Assembly (NCBI GenBank): GCA_021783855.1
Contig: JAJXTL010000122.1
Location: forward strand, 1-8,952
Length of the DNA stretch: 8,952 nucleotides
From: Pseudomonadota bacterium
GTDB taxonomy: Bacteria > Pseudomonadota > Gammaproteobacteria > Burkholderiales > Gallionellaceae
Reading direction: 5' to 3'
Shown piece by piece: positions 6,645 to 8,952 of the stretch. The stretch's first letter is position 1. Each line of letters starts with the position of its first letter. The translations under genes were made by a program, and so were the position numbers. The notes below the pieces were generated by a model. That model was not told where the DNA came from. It ran no database searches and saw only the letters and a program-made list of their open reading frames with translations.

Positions 6645-7246
6645 AAGTGATTGTTTCCTTTGACTATTATGATGGAAGACCGGGCATGTTTGACTTCGTC
6701 ATGCCGGAAACAGTCTGTCGTGTGGTCGTTGACCATGCCGCTTGCCTGCATCAGAGCGTAGCAAATTGTCGATCCGACGAATTTGAATCCGCGCCGTTTT
6801 AACTCGCGGCTCATTACCTCTGAAACTTCGGTGCTGGCGGGCAATTCGGCCACGTTGCGCCATGCATTTTGCACCGGCTTTCCGTCGACAAACTGCCAGA
6901 TGAATGTGGCGAAGCTGCCGAATTCGCTTTGCACACGGATAAACTGTTCTGCGTTGCCGATAGCCGATTGTACCTTGAGTCGATTGCGCACAATACCCGG
7001 ATCGAGCAACAGCGATTTTATTTTATTCGAGTCATAAGCCGCAATGCATGAGGCGTTGAAATTATCGAACAGGACGCGATAATTTTCGCGTTTGCGCAAG
7101 ATGGTGAGCCAGCTCAGACCCGCCTGTGCGCCTTCCAGAAGCAGCAATTCAAACAGACGCTGGTCGTCAAACAGCGGCACCCCCCATTCGGTGTCGTGAT
7201 AGCGCTGATATAAGGCGTCGCTGCCCGCCCAGGCGCATCGATTCAT
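6635..7246 (-). CDS. tag: DNA-3-methyladenine glycosylase I
   Basis: A 203-residue base-excision repair enzyme that removes 3-methyladenine from alkylated DNA. The N-terminus [20 protein letters not shown] is typical of Tag. The zinc ligands known from E. coli Tag are all at matching positions: Cys4, His17, His175 and Cys179 (HTTDC). Glu38 and Trp46 of the 3-methyladenine pocket ([11 protein letters not shown], 36-46) are also present, followed by a helix-hairpin-helix-like region around 83-100. Length agrees with the family, with a slightly long C-terminal tail. The ATG at 7246 shares ATGA with the stop of the upstream CoA-binding gene; a TTG at 7261 in the same frame is rejected because Cys4 numbering fits the ATG. 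The gene is intact and probably active. Confidence 0.96.
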   Translation of the reverse strand: MNRCAWAGSDALYQRYHDTEWGVPLFDDQRLFELLLLEGAQAGLSWLTILRKRENYRVLFDNFNASCIAAYDSNKIKSLLLDPGIVRNRLKVQSAIGNAEQFIRVQSEFGSFATFIWQFVDGKPVQNAWRNVAELPASTEVSEVMSRELKRRGFKFVGSTICYALMQASGMVNDHTTDCFRHDEVKHARSSIIIVKGNNHLCC

Positions 7247-7668
7247 GATCTGTTCTCGCAAAGCGCTGTACAGTCACGCCACATGCAGCGATCCATGACC
7301 ACGGTGATGCCTGACTCCTGCGCGCGCTTGGCTGCCGCCTCGTGGATGACGCCGTCTTGAAGCCAGAGACGTTTGATGCCCAATCTGATGCAGTCGTCCA
7401 CAATGGCCGGCACATGCTCGGCGGCACGGAACACATCCACGATGTCGGGCAATTCGGGCAAGCTTGCCAGATCCGGGTAGGCCTGCTCGCCCAGCACCTC
7501 CGAGACCATGGGCCGCACCGGGATAATGCGATAACCGATGCTTTGCAAGCCGTGCGCTACCCGAAAGCTGGGGCGCGATTCATTTGGCGACAGGCCAACC
7601 ACCGCCACGGTGTGTATCTGTTTCAGCAACTGCCTGATTGCTTCTGTGTCCGGATTGGTAAACATCAT
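7243..7668 (-). CDS. CoA-binding domain protein (YccU/COG1832 type)
   Basis: A 141-residue single-domain protein with a Rossmann-like CoA-binding fold. It shows VAVVGLSPNESRPSFRVA (about residues 21-38), the phosphate-loop strand with conserved serine and arginine, GYRIIPVRP (about 44-52), a PDIVDVFR strand (75-82), KRLWLQDGV (about 100-108) and a terminal RCMW motif. The family resembles the N-terminal part of succinyl-CoA synthetase alpha; its biological role is not settled. The start is uncertain: paired ATGs at 7668 and 7665 fit family length, while the frame is open back to a GTG at 7713. No strong ribosome binding site stands before any of them. It appears to be the first gene of the minus-strand operon, and its stop overlaps tag by ATGA. 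Confidence 0.85.
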   Translation of the reverse strand: MMFTNPDTEAIRQLLKQIHTVAVVGLSPNESRPSFRVAHGLQSIGYRIIPVRPMVSEVLGEQAYPDLASLPELPDIVDVFRAAEHVPAIVDDCIRLGIKRLWLQDGVIHEAAAKRAQESGITVVMDRCMWRDCTALCENRS

Positions 7669-7846
7669 GAGACAAACATGGTATATGAAAGGTGTGAAGA
7701 TAGCACTTTTCACGAGTTTGCTGTCATGCTCAGAGGGTCGTCATGGACTGAATGGCCAAAATCCGCTATGCTGCGTGCGCTTTTTGATGTTGCCCTGCGG
7801 TTTCTTTTGTCGGGCATGCTCAGACAGACTGTATTTTTTACCGCAA

Positions 7847-7895
7847 GCGCCCGTAGCTCATTTGGATAGAGTATTGGTTTCCGAAGCTTAAGGTC
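7847..7895 (+). pseudogene. Decayed 5' half of a tRNA-Arg(CCG) gene
   Basis: Forty-two of 49 positions match the first 49 bases of the intact tRNA-Arg that starts 114 bp downstream, including the D-arm and the anticodon loop TTCCGAA. Several changes are C to T or G to A and break the anticodon stem. Similarity stops after GGTC; there is no T-arm or acceptor 3' strand. It cannot make a tRNA. The last bases form the left arm of a perfect 8-bp inverted repeat (GGTCATTT 7892-7899 with AAATGACC 7915-7922). Confidence 0.8.
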
Positions 7896-7960
7896 ATTTG
7901 GGCAAGATCGTGTAAAATGACCGTTGGTTCACTTAGTAGTTTCTCTGCTTTTTCTCAAAC

Positions 7961-8037
7961 GCGCTCGTAGCTCAGATGGATAGAGTATCGGTTTCCGAAG
8001 CCGAGGGTCGTGGGTTCGACTCCCGCCGAGCGCACCA
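7961..8037 (+). tRNA. tRNA-Arg (anticodon CCG)
   Basis: A complete 77-nt cloverleaf with encoded CCA. The acceptor stem GCGCTCG pairs with CGAGCGC (8027-8033), with discriminator A8034 and CCA 8035-8037. The D-stem is GCTC/GAGT. The anticodon stem TCGGT/GCCGA encloses the loop TTCCGAA, anticodon CCG at 7995-7997, which reads CGG. The T-arm holds GGTTCGACT. A TAAAAT at 7913-7918 may be its -10 element, though no good -35 accompanies it. Confidence 0.97.
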
Positions 8038-8043
8038 AATACA

Positions 8044-8061
8044 AGGCTTCCAGCCTATTTT
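8044..8061 (+). terminator. Likely intrinsic terminator of tRNA-Arg
   Basis: A 5-bp stem AGGCT/AGCCT (8044-8048 and 8052-8056) with a 3-nt loop is followed by ATTTT. A six-T run lies a little further on (8065-8070). It begins 7 nt after the tRNA CCA end. The stem is short but well placed. Confidence 0.5.
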
Positions 8062-8512
8062 CAGTTTTTTAGTTCGTTAAATTTCCATTCCAAGTTTTCG
8101 AATTATTCAGAGCAATTTCTGACGGTTTGACTGATGGTGACCAATGCTCATGGAGTTTTTGGTTTTTCCTACCGTGCCCATTCCGTGCCCAAATTGTGCC
8201 CACCCCGTGCCCATAGTTATTTAAGCTATTTGGTAATTCTGCGCATCTTGAGTATTGCTCTCCGTGCCCGTGATTGCATATATGTATCGACTAAGCCGTC
8301 ACGAAGTTCAAAAATCGATACTCAAACCATCAGAGTGAACTCCATGAGTTTCCTCTGCTCGGCCAAAGCGGACTGTGGCGGTTTTGTGAAAACGTGCTTG
8401 GGTCAGCTTGCAGGAACGTCCGCTTCGCATCGAGCAAATTGGCAACATCAAGCTAGACTATGAAAAGCGGTCTTTGATTCTCAGCGCCCACTTACTATCC
8501 GCAATAGCACTG
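8062..8512. other. Gene-free region between tRNA-Arg and the AAA remnant
   Basis: I see no credible gene here; an open frame of 109 codons from 8134 runs through the short repeats and has no recognisable domain. The stretch carries the GTGCCCA repeat array (8174-8213), a further GTGCCCG at 8264-8270, an 11-bp inverted repeat (CTCATGGAGTT 8147-8157 with AACTCCATGAG 8338-8348) and a 7-bp one (GTATCGA 8284-8290 with TCGATAC 8315-8321). This density of short repeats next to a tRNA suits an attachment region of an integrative element, but no integrase gene is in the window. Confidence 0.45.
8174..8213 (+). repeat. Four GTGCCCA direct repeats at 11-bp spacing
   Basis: Perfect GTGCCCA copies start at 8174, 8185, 8196 and 8207, exactly 11 bp apart, close to one helical turn. 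Three of the four intervals' flanks differ, so this is not a simple tandem duplication of an 11-mer. A degenerate fifth copy, GTGCCCG, begins at 8264. Placement about 140 bp beyond a tRNA 3' end suggests arm-type binding sites of a tyrosine integrase; that role is inference. Confidence 0.7.
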
Positions 8513-8518
8513 TATAAT
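8491..8518 (+). promoter_or_regulatory. Candidate promoter of the AAA ATPase remnant
   Basis: A perfect TATAAT (8513-8518) stands 26 nt before the ATG at 8545. The best -35 is weak (CTTACT, 8491-8496, 16-bp spacer). The expected transcript would begin around 8525, just ahead of the ribosome binding site. Confidence 0.5.
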
Positions 8519-8535
8519 TCAAAAGTCGTAGGATT

Positions 8536-8540
8536 GGAGA
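8536..8540 (+). promoter_or_regulatory. Ribosome binding site of the AAA ATPase remnant
   Basis: GGAGA lies 4 nt before ATG 8545 (5 nt from GGAG), a good Shine-Dalgarno that fixes this start. Confidence 0.65.
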
Positions 8541-8544
8541 AGAA

Positions 8545-8736
8545 ATGGCAAGCGCTGAACAACTTAAAGCATTACTTAAGTCACACATCGATGGTGATGA
8601 GGGGCGCTTTTTGTCTATTGCCATGCAGGTTGCTGCGCATGAGGCCAAGCTGGGGCATGGGAAGTTGGCCCAAGAGCTTCGTGACATGATTGATGCAGGA
8701 GGGTGTCCTGAATTTTGTGTAAACGGAATTCATTAA
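8545..8736 (+). pseudogene. N-terminal fragment of an AAA family ATPase (protease-associated type)
   Basis: The 63-codon frame begins MASAEQLKALLKSHIDGDEG and continues RFLSIAMQVAAHEAKLGHGK then LAQELRDMID. I recognise this as the N-terminal helical region of AAA ATPases encoded next to an S8 (subtilisin-like) peptidase, a pair found in defence-type islands; this recognition is from memory, not a search. The expected continuation, a linker followed by Walker A, Walker B and the rest of the AAA core, is absent. After about residue 51 the frame turns into AGGCPEFCVNGIH and stops. The break coincides with sequence resembling an IS256-family end. Start, ribosome binding site and -10 box are intact, so a short peptide could still be made, but no ATPase. 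No partner protease is in the window. Confidence 0.6.
8701..8728. mobile_element. Possible IS256-family terminal repeat at the break point
   Basis: The sequence from 8701 starts GGGTGTCC and reaches TTTTGTGTAAACGG, the general shape of IS256-family ends, whose terminal repeats carry a TTGTGTAAA block about 16-18 bases in. It starts exactly where the AAA ATPase frame loses family similarity. No transposase follows to the window end on either strand, so if real it is a remnant. Confidence 0.3.
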
Positions 8737-8894
8737 TGTTGGGGGATATCGTTGAGCATAAATATGCATCCGTTGACCTTAAAAAAATTAAGAGTGCCAC
8801 GGAGGTAACTATCGAAAACATTCTGAATAGAATTCAAGAGCCAATTTTGTCTTCTGGGCGGTTTCAAGCACCAAGTGCAAAAAGTGCTGCGTGA
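8736..8894 (+). CDS. Small unrecognised ORF
   Basis: A 52-codon frame from ATG 8736 (MLGDIVEHKYASVDLKKIKS onward) to TGA 8892-8894, rich in charged residues and possibly helical. A weak GGAA lies about 8 nt before the ATG. It overlaps the last base of the truncated AAA frame. I do not recognise it; it may be a fragment of a larger displaced gene or chance. Confidence 0.2.
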   Translation: MLGDIVEHKYASVDLKKIKSATEVTIENILNRIQEPILSSGRFQAPSAKSAA

Positions 8895-8952
8895 TGTAGC
8901 TTAAAGTCAAAAGCGTCTGGCATGAACAGTTCTACCGGACATTTGAAACCGA

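Noticed and set aside
7669..7846. Promoter for the minus-strand operon
   Set aside because: Several AT-rich hexamers occur, but no pair with acceptable -35 and spacing stands out, so none is annotated.
8134..8463. 109-codon plus-strand open frame
   Set aside because: It runs through the GTGCCCA repeats, has no recognisable domain and no ribosome binding site; more likely chance in non-coding DNA.
8922..8952. ATG opening a frame to the window end (MNSSTGHLKP)
   Set aside because: Ten codons without a ribosome binding site are too little to call a gene; the following sequence is needed.

Overview
The window looks like a chromosomal segment of a betaproteobacterium, with moderately high GC and long minus-strand coding runs. 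The gene order dapF – DUF484 – xerC is typical of that class, and in-frame palindromic repeats giving SEPVEG- and LAEG-type peptides are familiar from Nitrosomonadales-type genomes. The finer placement (for example Gallionellaceae) is inference only.

Layout. Positions 1-124 are AT-rich, with a 10-bp AT palindrome at 16-25 and no gene. 125-1501 (minus) encodes a TPR protein with a C-terminal glycosyltransferase-like domain. 1502-1958 is a gene-free stretch with two perfect 9-bp inverted repeats. 1971-2407 (plus) is a two-gene type II toxin-antitoxin module of RelE/ParE type. It is followed at once by a broken C-terminal piece of dinD (about 2414-2733). This short plus-strand block looks like an acquired or decayed island between housekeeping genes.

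2773-7668 is one tight minus-strand operon, read right to left: CoA-binding protein, tag (3-methyladenine glycosylase I), dapF (diaminopimelate epimerase), a DUF484 protein, xerC (chromosome dimer recombinase) and an rlmI-like 23S rRNA m5C methyltransferase. Most junctions are ATGA or short overlaps, so the genes are probably co-transcribed and translationally coupled. Together they serve base-excision repair, lysine and peptidoglycan precursor synthesis, chromosome segregation and ribosome modification. A possible long-loop terminator lies at 2708-2768. Members of one short repeat family sit inside rlmI (a full inverted pair read through in frame) and in the 5' end of xerC (one arm).

7669-7846 is the operon's upstream region; I found no convincing promoter in it. 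From 7847 the window becomes accessory: a decayed 5' half of a tRNA-Arg, an intact tRNA-Arg(CCG) at 7961-8037 with a likely terminator, and then about 500 bp without a credible gene. That stretch carries four GTGCCCA repeats spaced exactly 11 bp apart, which suggests integrase arm-type sites next to a tRNA attachment site. Beyond it, a promoter and ribosome binding site drive only the first ~50 codons of an AAA ATPase of the kind that pairs with an S8 (subtilisin-like) protease. The reading frame is cut at ~8700 by sequence resembling an IS256-family end. The last 215 bp hold only a short unrecognised ORF. The right end therefore looks like a tRNA integration hotspot with the remains of a defence-type cargo gene.
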